NCBI GenBank assembly: GCA_030849065.1
Contig: JASAON010001649.1
Coordinates: 108,842 to 172,841 of the forward strand
Length of the DNA: 64,000 nucleotides
Origin: Jaenimonas drosophilae
Lineage: Eukaryota > Euglenozoa > Kinetoplastea > Trypanosomatida > Trypanosomatidae
Reading direction: 5' to 3'
Every line of letters begins with the position of its first letter. Positions within the stretch are counted from its first letter, which is position 1. The notes beneath the pieces are model-generated. The model saw only the letters and a program-made list of their open reading frames with translations, did not search any database and was not told where the DNA came from. The translations under genes were made by a program, and so were the position numbers. Shown in pieces: positions 39,562-49,140 of the stretch.

Positions 39562-39562
39562 A
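39548..39562 (+). promoter_or_regulatory. 4-codon upstream ORF whose stop overlaps the main start (TGATG)
   Basis: ATG TGC GTG CGT TGA: the A of the TGA at 39562 is also the A of the kelch gene's ATG. It is the only ATG in the leader after the acceptor at 39499. The geometry fits termination-reinitiation. Confidence 0.5.
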
Positions 39563-41493
39563 TGCAGGAGATACGCTATGGTTTTGGTACCACACTTGCA
39601 CGCAGCGGCCATGCCTCATGCTTCTGTGCTCCGCTCGAGGCGGTTGTGTGTTTTGGTGGTTGGCCGCCGAGCGAGATGTTGGCGCGTGTGATGGAGCACG
39701 AAGGAGATGCGTGCCCGCTCTACGCCTTGACGATGGAGGAGGTTGTGCGTGGGATGGAGCGCGTTGATCGCAACGTGCGGCACAAGGCGAAGCCGATGGA
39801 GGCCGCATTAACGCCACAACGGCTTCAGCGGCTGAAGCGTTTGTGCAGGGATGATGCGGATGCGTTGGCCACGATGGATGATGATGATGATGATGATAAT
39901 CATGATGATGTTGGTGAGTGGCCCAACCTGCGACGCCGATCGTCACAGGCCTCGTCGAGCACATCGGCCTCCACCACCATCTCCTCCTCTAGCGATGGCA
40001 GTGCGTTTCAGTTTAGCAGAAACATTGATGATGATGATGGCTCCACGACGGAGAGAGACATGGAGATGCCCGATGGCACCACCATTGCCTTGCCAACGCC
40101 ACAGGTGGAGATGTTGGGGGATCATCATGCTTTCACAGATGCTGCACGAAGTGATGTGGAGCTCAGCAGCAGCATCGGCGCGCGTAGCTTTTTCCCCTTT
40201 GACCAACCCGCCGAAGAAGCGCATCTCCTTCACGATGCGGTTGAGGTGCCTGGCAAATACAACACACGCACGTTGCAGTGGTCGCGCATCATCCACGCCA
40301 CCTCCGTCGTTCCGCGCTCACGTCATGGCCATCATCTCGTGTGTTGTGGCAGCACGTTGTGGTTGATGGGTGGGCGGTACTGGGCGCATGGAGACATCAT
40401 CGCACGCAGTGACTATAGCTTCCGCATTGATGCGAAGGAGTGGGAGCAGATCCCAACCATCTTCCCGCCACGCTTTTGTGCGAGCCAGGCAATCAGCAAT
40501 GCGCTACCAACCAACTCTCGCCATCATCTTCACACAACAACAACAACATCATCATCATCATCACGTGAGAGGAGGTCTGTCTCTGTGGGTGCAGTGGTGT
40601 ACCAGTTTGGTGGCTCGGATGAGCTTGGCAAGCTCACCAACACCCTTCATTGCGTGTGGCTGCCAACACGCCAACGTGCGGAGCTGCCGCAGTGTGGCGC
40701 CACGCCACGACCTCAATTCAAGGGCCTTCTTATCTGCGACGTGCAACGTGAAGTATTCCCGCCATCACCTTCCAACAACACAAGAGATGATGATGTTGCT
40801 GATGATGATGATAATGTTGTGCTTGGCCGTTTGTTCTACGTTGATGGGTTCCAGGATGGCCGACCGATGGCTCCCGCGCTGCGTATTTACAACCTCTCCA
40901 CCCACGTGTGGGTGAAGGTATGTACCGCGCCAGATCTTGTTCGTAGCCAACTATCATGCATCCAGTACATTCCTGTGAGTGAAGAGGATGTACGTGGCAC
41001 AACAACAACAACAACAACAACAGCAACATCATCATCATCATCACCTCCACCTGGAGCTACGCGGTTGCGGCGCTTTGAGATGATGTGTGGGATGCCCGCA
41101 CGTCGCCGCCAGCAACTTCGTTCGCGTCTGTGCGTCAGCTACGACGTGGAGATGAGCTCCTTTGATTTTCATCATGCGCTGCCGGTACCTGGGCTCACCG
41201 CACACACAACCGTGTTGATGAGCAACACGATGATGATGAATGTGTTTCCATGCCCCAAACGTTTTCCGTGGCTGCATCGCTTGATGAAAACGTACCACAT
41301 CACCGCGCTGTGCTACGGTGGCAACGAGGATCTCCACGGCTTTGAACAAAACAATCTTGGCAATCCTGTTGGTTGGTTGTACGCCCTCGCACCGCGCTCC
41401 ATCTCGCTGAGTGAGACGGTGAAGGTGGCCATTGAGAAGCGCAGATTCCCCTACAAGTTGCTGCCAAACACACGCGATGAATTGCTGGATGAG

Positions 41494-41502
<9 letters not shown>
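39562..41502 (+). CDS. Kelch-repeat protein
   Basis: A protein of 646 residues with kelch-type beta-propeller signatures: CFGGWPP near 30, LWLMGGRYW near 267, VYQFGGSDE near 347, LFYVDGFQDG near 424 and CYGGNED near 584. Each Gly-Gly (or Asp-Gly) pair is followed by the aromatic and hydrophobic spacing of kelch blades. A helical and acidic insert (about 60-215) separates the first blade from the rest. There is no BTB domain. Kelch propellers mediate protein binding; the partner is unknown. The stop is the first of eight consecutive in-frame TGA codons. Translation may be modulated by the overlapping 4-codon upstream ORF. Confidence 0.78.
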
Positions 41503-41525
<23 letters not shown>

Positions 41526-42176
41526 GTACAGCATCTCATCATTCAGTGTGGTACTCATGCACTTCATCCACCTCCCCCAACACGCCACATATATTCTGTG
41601 TGTGTGTGTGAAGGGTTATTGCGTAGCTCAACGCTCGTGCCGTGTTTGCTGTTATAAGGCCAGTGTAGGTTGGTGCTTCGTTGATGGGGTAGCAGATTAA
41701 CCCCCTACACTGGATCGTTGCAACATACGCGCACACAAAAACAACATCATCATCTTCATCGTACCCATCATCATCACCATCATGTCTCAAGACAGTTCCA
41801 TGAAATTCTAAATCACAACATCCTTCACTCACCTCTCCATCATCATCATCTTCAGTTAAACAACTTCGTACATCTTTTTTTTGTGGCCCGCTGACACGTT
41901 TCGTGTGTTCCTCGTATTCTCTCATTTTTCTTCTCTTCCTGATTGAGATATACCCCACATTGGCTACGAGCAACCAACACACGCCGACTTATCTTCACGT
42001 ACCCTGCGTGAGCTGCTCCCACCTCTCTCCGCACAACAACAACCACACAATACACGCACGAAGAAAACCGCCATCCGCGTAGCAGCAAACTTAATCTAGA
42101 AGCAACACAAACACAACTCCCCCACCCCGCCATCATCGTTCATCATCATCATCATCATCATCCGCACACGTTCAGC
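41503..42176. other. 3' UTR with stem-loop, then 230-nt ATG-free leader
   Basis: After the TGA array there is an inverted repeat at 41660-41713 (listed separately). A pyrimidine-rich stretch at 41900-41945 ends in GATTGAG. From there to the ATG at 42177 about 230 nt are CA-rich and contain no ATG. No tRNA-like structure could be confirmed. Confidence 0.5.
41660..41713 (+). other. 10-bp stem-loop with a nested GGGG/CCCC pair
   Basis: CCAGTGTAGG (41660-41669) pairs exactly with CCTACACTGG (41704-41713). Inside the 34-nt loop, GGGG (41686-41689) can pair with CCCC ending at 41704, giving a two-tier structure in the 3' UTR of the kelch gene. Confidence 0.6.
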
Positions 42177-43586
42177 ATGACGACGGAATCATCGCACCTC
42201 CTCCCTGCCGTTGGTGGAGGAAACCCGCTGACCTACGATAGTGCGCCAGCCTCCGTGGAGTTGATGCACGGCTCGCCCATCAATGATCCCGAAGTACAGC
42301 ACCGACGCAACAAGGAACGCAAGGTGCTCCTCGCCGCCCTCATTTTTTGTTTCATCTTCATGATTGTTGAGCTCGCCGCTGGTGTTCTCGCGCACTCACT
42401 CGCCCTTCTCACCGATGCGATTCACCTCATGACGGATGTTGGCAGCTACGCCCTGAGCATCGCCGCCCTCGCCGCTGCCGGCAAGACGGCGTGTGGCAAG
42501 TTCAATTACGGCTGGCATCGCGCGGAGGTGATTGGCACGCTCCTCTCCGTCTTCTCCATTTGGGCCTTGGTTCTTTGGATCATCATGGAGGCATGCTACC
42601 GCACCTTTGATATTATTCAGTGCAGCCGTGTTCCTGGCAAGGTGCAAGCGGGCGGGATGGCGGGGCCGCTGGTGGGTGATGAAGCACACGCCGCACTCCT
42701 GCGCGCAGAGGATGGACGTCAGTGCCGTATGATTGAGTCGCGCATGATTGTTGGCGTTGGTTTTCTTGGCATGTTGGTTAACGTTATTTGCGCGAGCATT
42801 CTATACTTTGGAGGATCGCACGGCCACAGCCACTTTGGCGGATCGGCGCACGGCCACTCTCACGGCGGCCATGATGAGGGTGAAGATCATCACGATCATG
42901 CTCACGAACACGGCCACGATCACGATCACGATCACGGCCACAGCCACGGCCACGACGACGATGAGGATGATGATGGCCACCACGATCATCATGCTCACGA
43001 TCATGGCCACGATCATGGTCATGGCGAAGCAACGAAGAAGAAGAAGAAGACGGGTTTCGCCGTGAATGCCGCGCTTCTCCACGCCTTGGGTGATTGCGTG
43101 CAGAGTGTTGGTGTAATTCTCGCTGGTTTGGTGATTTATGGCGCCAACATGTACCTCTACGGCGTGCATTCGTACAAGTACTCCATTGCAAATCTGGCCG
43201 ACCCACTGTGCTCCATCATGTTCGCGCTCATCACGCTCAACATGACGAAGAACCTCTCCGTCAACCTCCTCAGCATCTTGATGGAGAGCACACCAACCAA
43301 CGTAAATTTTGATGCCGTTGGGACAGCGTTGCGCGAGCTCAAGGGCGTGAGCAGCGTGCATGACCTGCACGTGTGGTCGCTGAGCGCCGATTACGTGGCG
43401 CTATCGGTACATTTGGTGGCGGATGATGCGGAAGGAACGGTGCTGCACGATGCCAAGGAGGTCTGCCGGCGTTTTGGCATTGACCACACCACCATCCAGG
43501 TGGACGCCGTTGAGGATGGCACGAGTAAGTGTGTCGGAAGCTGCGCATCGCCGAGTGATTGTTCTCAGGGCGGGCATCGCCACTAA
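42177..43586 (+). CDS. Cation-diffusion-facilitator zinc transporter (ZnT/ZRC1 type)
   Basis: A protein of 469 residues with six membrane segments. Zinc-site motifs are intact: DAIHLMTD (H83, D87) in the second span and HALGD (H302, D306) in the fifth, the HxxxD pair that favours Zn2+. Between spans four and five lies a long His/Asp/Gly-rich loop (about 220-285), typical of zinc sensors in this family. The C-terminal cytosolic domain (about 360-450) shows the LHVWSLSADYVALSVHL pattern of the metal-binding ferredoxin-like fold. It exports Zn2+ from cytosol to a compartment or outside; which membrane is not visible. No microsatellite runs disturb the spans; the GAT/CAC loop itself is repeat-like. 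Confidence 0.95.
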   Translation: MTTESSHLLPAVGGGNPLTYDSAPASVELMHGSPINDPEVQHRRNKERKVLLAALIFCFIFMIVELAAGVLAHSLALLTDAIHLMTDVGSYALSIAALAAAGKTACGKFNYGWHRAEVIGTLLSVFSIWALVLWIIMEACYRTFDIIQCSRVPGKVQAGGMAGPLVGDEAHAALLRAEDGRQCRMIESRMIVGVGFLGMLVNVICASILYFGGSHGHSHFGGSAHGHSHGGHDEGEDHHDHAHEHGHDHDHDHGHSHGHDDDEDDDGHHDHHAHDHGHDHGHGEATKKKKKTGFAVNAALLHALGDCVQSVGVILAGLVIYGANMYLYGVHSYKYSIANLADPLCSIMFALITLNMTKNLSVNLLSILMESTPTNVNFDAVGTALRELKGVSSVHDLHVWSLSADYVALSVHLVADDAEGTVLHDAKEVCRRFGIDHTTIQVDAVEDGTSKCVGSCASPSDCSQGGHRH

Positions 43587-43926
43587 CATCATCATCATCA
43601 ACGACATCATCATCGTTTCTCTGTTTGTGTGTGTGGATGTGCGCGTGTGTGTTGTACGACACAGACACAGACACACACTACTTGAGAAACAGGTGCCTAA
43701 ATATAGAGATGCACGCACACACACGAACAACATTTTATAACATGTGCGCAGATGATTCTCACTCATGCATCACTTCCTTCTTCTTCCACGCACACACGAA
43801 CACGGCCAAAATCAGATCGTTCATTTTTTTTTTTCTAAATTCCAATTTTTTTTTTTGGAGGACGTCGTATATAATGCCATGCCTCCGTGTTTGGCCATAT
43901 CGACGCGTCTTTTCTTGTTGTTGTTC

Positions 43927-43971
<45 letters not shown>
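43927..43971. repeat. (TTG)n microsatellite
   Basis: Fifteen uninterrupted TTG units, the longest pure trinucleotide run in the window, extended upstream by interrupted units from 43916. Confidence 0.95.
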
Positions 43972-43972
<1 letters not shown>

Positions 43973-44652
43973 CGTTATGTTTTTTTTTTGTTGTTTTTCA
44001 TCTGCGCTCGGTGAGTTGGTTGATGGAGCTGACGTGGTATTGCTCCTCCACATCTCCTGCTGTTGCACTAATACCAACTATTGTGTTCTGCCACGAAAAA
44101 AAAGAAGAAGAAGAATGCCATGCAGCATCTCTGGAGCAGAGAGTACGTGTGCGTGTATATGTGTGTGTGTGTGTGCAGCGAGGTACGTACGCACACGCAT
44201 ACGCACTGCGTGCGTGGGGAGGTGCTACCTGCTGAAACGTTGATGATGAAGTGGAGATGCCTACATGCCACGTGGTGCTTGAATCTATTTGCTGTTGGGA
44301 TCATTCATCTGTGTTCTTCTTCGTTTGGCGCGTTGCCGTTGCGATGATGGGAACCCGCACGAGGGGATGTTTCAGTGATGGCCATCCAACGAATTCTGTG
44401 CTTCATCCACCATCATCATCCTTTGGTCCTTCTCATCTCTTCTTGTTGGCGCACATACATCATAGGCCCTTACACATCTCTAGCCATGCAATGGCAACAC
44501 ACGTTGTTGCACGAATATCGTGATTGTGGCGTTGATGTAGGAGGATACCATCTTCGCCAATGACAAATCTGCTTCATCACCAACACACATACACACACAC
44601 ACACAAACTGCAGCAACTTTGGATCTTTGTGTTCTACACCAACACAACGCTG

Positions 44653-44695
44653 ATTTTCATCTTCATCATCATCAATCTTGTTTCATGTTTCGTAG
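44653..44695 (+). promoter_or_regulatory. Predicted trans-splice acceptor of the deacetylase gene
   Basis: TTTTCATCTTCATC...CTTGTTTCATGTTTCGTAG, with AG at 44694-44695. It lies inside the frame open from 44619 and fixes the start at ATG 44706. Confidence 0.65.
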
Positions 44696-44705
44696 TGTTG
44701 CGTGC

Positions 44706-46076
44706 ATGGATCACTCAACCACACACAGCTCCGCACGCGTTGGCTTCTTTGGATGCGATCATGTTGCTGCTGGTGAAGATGCTCCTCCGAACACCGCACG
44801 TCGAGAGGTTGTATCAGACCTCATTCGCAGATATGCACTGCCGCACGCCACTCTTCCTCCATGGGTGTGGTGGCCATCACAACAACAAGATCAGCGAGCA
44901 TGGCTGACGATGGCGGAGTTGGCGGCCTTTCACGATATGGAGTACCTCGAGTACCTCCGCGATCGTGAAGACCAAACGGAGATGATCAACGTGGATGATG
45001 GTGATGCCGTGCCACACAAGCGTCAGCGTCTTGAGGAGGAGATGGAGCTACGTCCCATGGATGAAGATGCCAGCTTTGGCTTAGTTGGCGATGCTCGCCC
45101 GTACGTTGGCATGTGGCGCACCGCCAACACCATTGTTGCAAATACGATGGAGGCAGCCAAGTGGTTGCTGAAGCCCTCTTCTTCTCACACAATTGATGAT
45201 CATGATGATGTATTCGCGGTGGCACTGCAGCCCTTTGGTGGCCGCCATCATGCTCATCGCGATGCTGCGAGCGGTTTTTGCTACCTCAACGACGTTGTTG
45301 TTGCCGCTCTCCATCTCCGCCAACATTTTGCACTCCGCCATCAACGCGTGCTGATCATTGATTTAGATGCGCATCATGGCGATGGCACACAAGAAGCCTT
45401 CTTCTTTGATGCACGTGTTGCCGCAATGTCCGTACATGGATATGATGTTGGCATCTTCCCTGGCACAGGAGGCGTGGATGAGCGTGGCGGCGGTGTTGGT
45501 CGTGGCACAACATACAACGTGCCACTTCCCCCTGGCGCTACCGATGCACTCTTCGTACCTCATGTACGAAGGGTGTTGCGAGAGTTGTTGTGTTATGATG
45601 ATGATGATGCACGTGCGATGAAAGAGAACTCATTTGGTGCCATTATCCTTGTGTGTGGTTCCGATGGCCTCCAGGGAGATCCGCTCGGCAACCTGAACTA
45701 CTCCATCGCGGGCATGCAGATGATTGTGCGCGAGCTGCTTGTTGTGGCAGCAACACGCAAGATGAAGGTGCTCATCCTCGGTGCTGGTGGCTATGTGGAG
45801 GCATCAACGGCACGTTTGTGGGCGGTTGTGGCCAAGGATGTGGTGAGTTGTGTGCGTGCCGTGAGGGATGGCGGCAGCATCACCGACGTGTTTGCGCATG
45901 AAGATGATGAGATGGATGCATATGTGCCAGATGATTGCGCCTACTTTGATCTCTACGCACCGACGTACACGATGGCGGAGCTCCCGCCAGCACGTGTTGC
46001 CAAGGTTGCAGAACTCCCACATGATTGGCCACGACTGGAGCTGAGTGATGATGATGATGGTGATGATGATGATTGA
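44706..46076 (+). CDS. Class I-type zinc histone deacetylase
   Basis: A protein of 456 residues with a full arginase/deacetylase fold. The catalytic set is intact: the His pair H181-H182 in GGRHHA, GFCYLND, zinc ligands D221 and H223 in DLDAHHGDG, zinc ligand D320 in CGSDGLQGD, and the transition-state Tyr Y363 in GAGGY. It should remove acetyl groups from lysines of histones or other proteins, in nucleus or cytosol. The sequence GFCYLND and the PGTGG block match class I (HDAC1/3/8) more than class II. The N-terminal 120 residues are divergent; the C-terminus is an acidic tail. Start chosen at the first ATG after the acceptor. Confidence 0.93.
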   Translation: MDHSTTHSSARVGFFGCDHVAAGEDAPPNTARREVVSDLIRRYALPHATLPPWVWWPSQQQDQRAWLTMAELAAFHDMEYLEYLRDREDQTEMINVDDGDAVPHKRQRLEEEMELRPMDEDASFGLVGDARPYVGMWRTANTIVANTMEAAKWLLKPSSSHTIDDHDDVFAVALQPFGGRHHAHRDAASGFCYLNDVVVAALHLRQHFALRHQRVLIIDLDAHHGDGTQEAFFFDARVAAMSVHGYDVGIFPGTGGVDERGGGVGRGTTYNVPLPPGATDALFVPHVRRVLRELLCYDDDDARAMKENSFGAIILVCGSDGLQGDPLGNLNYSIAGMQMIVRELLVVAATRKMKVLILGAGGYVEASTARLWAVVAKDVVSCVRAVRDGGSITDVFAHEDDEMDAYVPDDCAYFDLYAPTYTMAELPPARVAKVAELPHDWPRLELSDDDDGDDDD

Positions 46077-46150
46077 TGTTGCAGATACACCCACAATCTA
46101 TACCACTTCAACACATGTACTGCCCATGCTGCCATCATCATCATGACGCA

Positions 46151-46180
46151 CTCATCATTCTCTTCTTCATTGTTTCGTAG
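46151..46180 (+). promoter_or_regulatory. Predicted trans-splice acceptor
   Basis: CTCATCATTCTCTTCTTCATTGTTTCGTAG, split here as CT-rich tract plus AG at 46179-46180. It leaves a leader of only nine nucleotides before the ATG at 46190. Confidence 0.65.
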
Positions 46181-46189
46181 CGCGTACCA

Positions 46190-47254
46190 ATGCCTCCACG
46201 ACCTCGGCTGCGGCCCATCTCCATCAGCTTTGACGCCCAAGACACGTTGGTGCGTGTCGTGAATGGCGTAGAGCATCAATACCGCCAATCGTTGCTTGAC
46301 GTGCTGCATCGCAGGGGCATCTCCAGCGATGCGATGAGGTTTTCACACGCACGCGTGAAGGCGGCCATTGTGGCGGGCATGACGGAGGTGGTGCGCGCCG
46401 ATCGCGCCGTTTTTGCTGAGCGCGAAGCGGCCAGACGCGGATGTTGTGCGGATGATGTTGATGTGCATGAGATGCCACTTGGTGGGCGTGATCGGCATTC
46501 CACGGAGCACTTTTGGTCTCGTGCGTTGATGCAAACCTTCGCACACGCGCCGCTCTACGATGAGTGTGCGCCGCATGTACGTGATGCGATGAGGTTGCTG
46601 ATGCGCGATGAGGATGCGTGGTCTGAATTCACGCGCGAGATTATTTTTGAGAGATTTGGCACACGTCGGGTGTGGGAGTGGATGCCGGCAAGCTTGAATG
46701 CCCTGCGAGAGCTGCGCGCATGGAACATTGGCCAGATTGAGCGTGCGGCAACAGCAACAACAACAACAACAACAACAACGGCTGATGAAGACGTTTGCGG
46801 AGAGGTGATTGCCGTTCTCGCACAACCTCCCGTCATTGTTACGAACAATGATGCGCGCATCCGACGTGTCGTGGAGGAGCTGTTGCAGGATGCCCCACGT
46901 TCTGCTGCATGCAGCAACACACTCAGTGCTCCTACACCATCATCAGCAACAACAACATCATCAACGCACGCGGATGCACTCATTGGTGGAGTTATCACCT
47001 GCTACGACGTACCACTCGTGAAGCCGTCCCCGCTTGGCATCCTGGCCTGCGCACGTGCTGCACAACTGGATGATTCAGAATTGTGTTTTCATCTCCACGT
47101 GGGTGATGCGCGTGAGGATCATGTTGCGAGCACACGTGCGGGATGCCGTTTTCTGCGCTGCGATCCGATGCGCGGCGTGGAGTGGGAGCATCTCCGCGAC
47201 GCCATCGCATCAATGGAGCATGCAATGATGATGGAGCATGCGAAGAGGTGCTGA
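46190..47254 (+). CDS. HAD-superfamily hydrolase, HDHD3-like
   Basis: A protein of 354 residues with HAD motifs in order: SFDAQDTLV (D15, D18; the spaced DxxDT version seen in HDHD3), a long helical cap, motif II VTNND, motif III Lys in PLVKPSP, and motif IV HVGDAREDH. These enzymes are usually small-molecule phosphatases; the substrate is unknown. HDHD3 proteins are about 250 residues; the extra length here lies in the cap and in a Thr/Ala run and Ser/Thr run from microsatellites before and after motif II. No targeting signal is evident. Confidence 0.85.
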   Translation: MPPRPRLRPISISFDAQDTLVRVVNGVEHQYRQSLLDVLHRRGISSDAMRFSHARVKAAIVAGMTEVVRADRAVFAEREAARRGCCADDVDVHEMPLGGRDRHSTEHFWSRALMQTFAHAPLYDECAPHVRDAMRLLMRDEDAWSEFTREIIFERFGTRRVWEWMPASLNALRELRAWNIGQIERAATATTTTTTTTADEDVCGEVIAVLAQPPVIVTNNDARIRRVVEELLQDAPRSAACSNTLSAPTPSSATTTSSTHADALIGGVITCYDVPLVKPSPLGILACARAAQLDDSELCFHLHVGDAREDHVASTRAGCRFLRCDPMRGVEWEHLRDAIASMEHAMMMEHAKRC

Positions 47255-47398
47255 AGTGTTGCTGTGTGCGTGTGTATGTTATCCCATCTCTAATGAAACG
47301 AAACAAACTGTTGTTGTTGTTGTTGTGCTTCACGACGGCATTCATGCTCCTTCTTCTTCTTGTGTTATTGTTGGCGTGTGTGTGTGTATGTAGCAATC

Positions 47399-48601
47399 AT
47401 GATTCCGCGGCAGCTGGACTTGGTGCCAGCCATCAGCCGCCCATCCTTCATCTCATCAGCTCCAACACGGCCAGTTCAGCCACCAACAGCTGTGCGGCGT
47501 ACTCACTACGCACTCTGCTCCACGTCGGATGATGGATCATCATCAACGTACCGCCTCTTCACTGTGGAAGCGTCTGTGGTACCGCCAATGGAGCTACGCC
47601 AAATCACGCAAACCGAGGCTCAATCCGCAGCAACACACGACGATGACGTTGATGATGATGAGCGCCATTCTGAAAATGGAGGTGCGGATTCAATCAAGGC
47701 CGTTGCACCAACAACAACAATGGCTGCACAAGGAAGGCGTCGTCGGCCACGATCGCAATCATCACGGCAATTCTTCGTTTCTCCATCGAGTGGCGCACAA
47801 TTCGCGGCGGTGGCGGTGCAGGAGTTCGAGCCACTTGCGTGCATCATTGTACGTACAACAACATCATCAACAACAACAACATCATCATCTTCCGTGAGTG
47901 CGGATGCATCGCACACAATGTTGTGTGCCACGCGGGTGGCTTCGATGCCACTCGCTGAGCTCCATCCAATGGAGGTGAGGCATGATGATGATGAATCTGT
48001 GCCTGAGCAGTGGAGGTCGTTGGCGAGCGCGCGCAGTCGTCGGGCGTTGCGACAGGAGTGGCGCACGATGGATGAGCTCGATCAAGTCAGCGGCGGGAGC
48101 CGGTGGGAGATGGAGGAGGCGGAGGTGGAAACACACGAGCGCAACGCCAAAGTACCACGTCGCGAGGTGGCGGAGGAGGTGCGCGCATCAACACGCACAA
48201 CAACATCTAAATCTGCCACAACAACAGCAACCACATCCACTAATCAGAAACATGGAGATACAACAACAACAACAACAACAACAGCATCTACTCATACTCC
48301 GGCAACTCATACCACAAAAGATGTGGTGGCTGCGGAAGACATGAGTTTGGATGCCATCGCCACCAAAGTTATCGCCGACTTGGTGGCACATGACAAGACG
48401 GAGGCCTCAACGAAGGAGCTTGATAAGATCATTCTGAAGCAGCTTCCAACGTTTTCAGCGGTGGCAGAGAAGATGAAGGTGCCACACACACGTGCCGAGG
48501 CGATGAGCTGGTTCCGGGAGATGCAGGCGGCGTTGCGTTCGTGGTTGGAGGAGCAGTGCTACGACGTGGATCCTGCCGGAGTCGTGCATTTTGGCGGATG
48601 A
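47399..48601 (+). CDS. Protein of unknown function
   Basis: A protein of 400 residues that I do not recognise. The N-terminus (MIPRQLDLVPAISRPSF onward) lacks acids for 55 residues and could be a targeting peptide. A mixed region with a short beta pattern (EFEPLACIIVRTTT) follows at about 135-180, then a charged segment, Thr/Ala/Lys low complexity (about 260-315), and a helical C-terminal domain (about 320-395, LDAIATKVIADLVAHDK, MSWFREMQAALRSWLEE). The start is the first ATG after TGTATGTAG at 47393. The stop is the first of six consecutive TGA codons. Confidence 0.62.
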   Translation: MIPRQLDLVPAISRPSFISSAPTRPVQPPTAVRRTHYALCSTSDDGSSSTYRLFTVEASVVPPMELRQITQTEAQSAATHDDDVDDDERHSENGGADSIKAVAPTTTMAAQGRRRRPRSQSSRQFFVSPSSGAQFAAVAVQEFEPLACIIVRTTTSSTTTTSSSSVSADASHTMLCATRVASMPLAELHPMEVRHDDDESVPEQWRSLASARSRRALRQEWRTMDELDQVSGGSRWEMEEAEVETHERNAKVPRREVAEEVRASTRTTTSKSATTTATTSTNQKHGDTTTTTTTTASTHTPATHTTKDVVAAEDMSLDAIATKVIADLVAHDKTEASTKELDKIILKQLPTFSAVAEKMKVPHTRAEAMSWFREMQAALRSWLEEQCYDVDPAGVVHFGG

Positions 48602-48703
48602 TGATGATGATGATGATACCTCACAACAACAAGAACAACAACAACAACAACATGCTTGTGTGCGTGTGTGTGCTCCACACAGACATACATTCTGTGCAAC
48701 TGT

Positions 48704-48719
48704 ACAGTATATATACTGT
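48704..48719. repeat. 16-bp perfect palindrome
   Basis: ACAGTATATATACTGT in the 3' region of the preceding gene. It is perfectly self-complementary; possibly a 3'-UTR element or chance in an AT-rich stretch. Confidence 0.8.
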
Positions 48720-48841
48720 GAAACACCTTCACTCCCACCATCTTCTGCCACACACTAGTCATTTCAGCTCGCTCACTTGTTGTTGGGTGGGCGCACACAC
48801 AAGCAAAATAAAGAAAGAAAATAATTTAGTTGCGTTTGACG

Positions 48842-49108
48842 ATGCTGACGCGCGCATCGTCGTCTTCAGAGACATCGATAGATGGTGCCATGCCATACTC
48901 CGCCACCGCACCAACAGCCATTGCTCGTAATCGCCAATCACCACAAACACAAACACAACAACAACAACTTTCTGACGTATGCGTGATGCAGGATGAGCCC
49001 ATGGCAACCAACTTGGATGCACGGCCATCCATCCTCGGCAACCGCTCTCTTCTCGCACGTGGAGCTACACAATCATGGCACGAAGGAGATACCCCCTCAC
49101 CCGATACT

Positions 49109-49140
<32 letters not shown>

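Larger units (their letters stand above)
43587..44705. other. Long spacer with (TTG)n tract
   Basis: Holds (GT)n/(AC)n stretches, two ten-T runs near 43825-43857, a (TTG)15 tract (43927-43971) and T-runs ending at GGTGAG (44014). A 70-codon frame opens at ATG 44023 (to 44235) right after it, but half of it is GTGTGT sequence, so it is weak. The acceptor of the deacetylase gene is at 44695. No structured RNA was recognised. Confidence 0.45.

Noticed and set aside
41640..41730. Possible tRNA in the kelch gene 3' UTR
   Set aside because: The 10-bp stem and GGGG/CCCC pair do not match cloverleaf spacing on either strand; kept only as a stem-loop.
43765..44235. 156-codon frame with a long Leu run
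   Set aside because: The Leu run is the (TTG)n tract and the rest is T-run and GT-repeat sequence. Only the 70-codon 3' part follows an acceptor, and it is weak.
46229..46249. HAD motif I apparently lacking DxD
   Set aside because: The DxxDT spacing is the normal form in HDHD3-type proteins, so it is not evidence of a dead enzyme.
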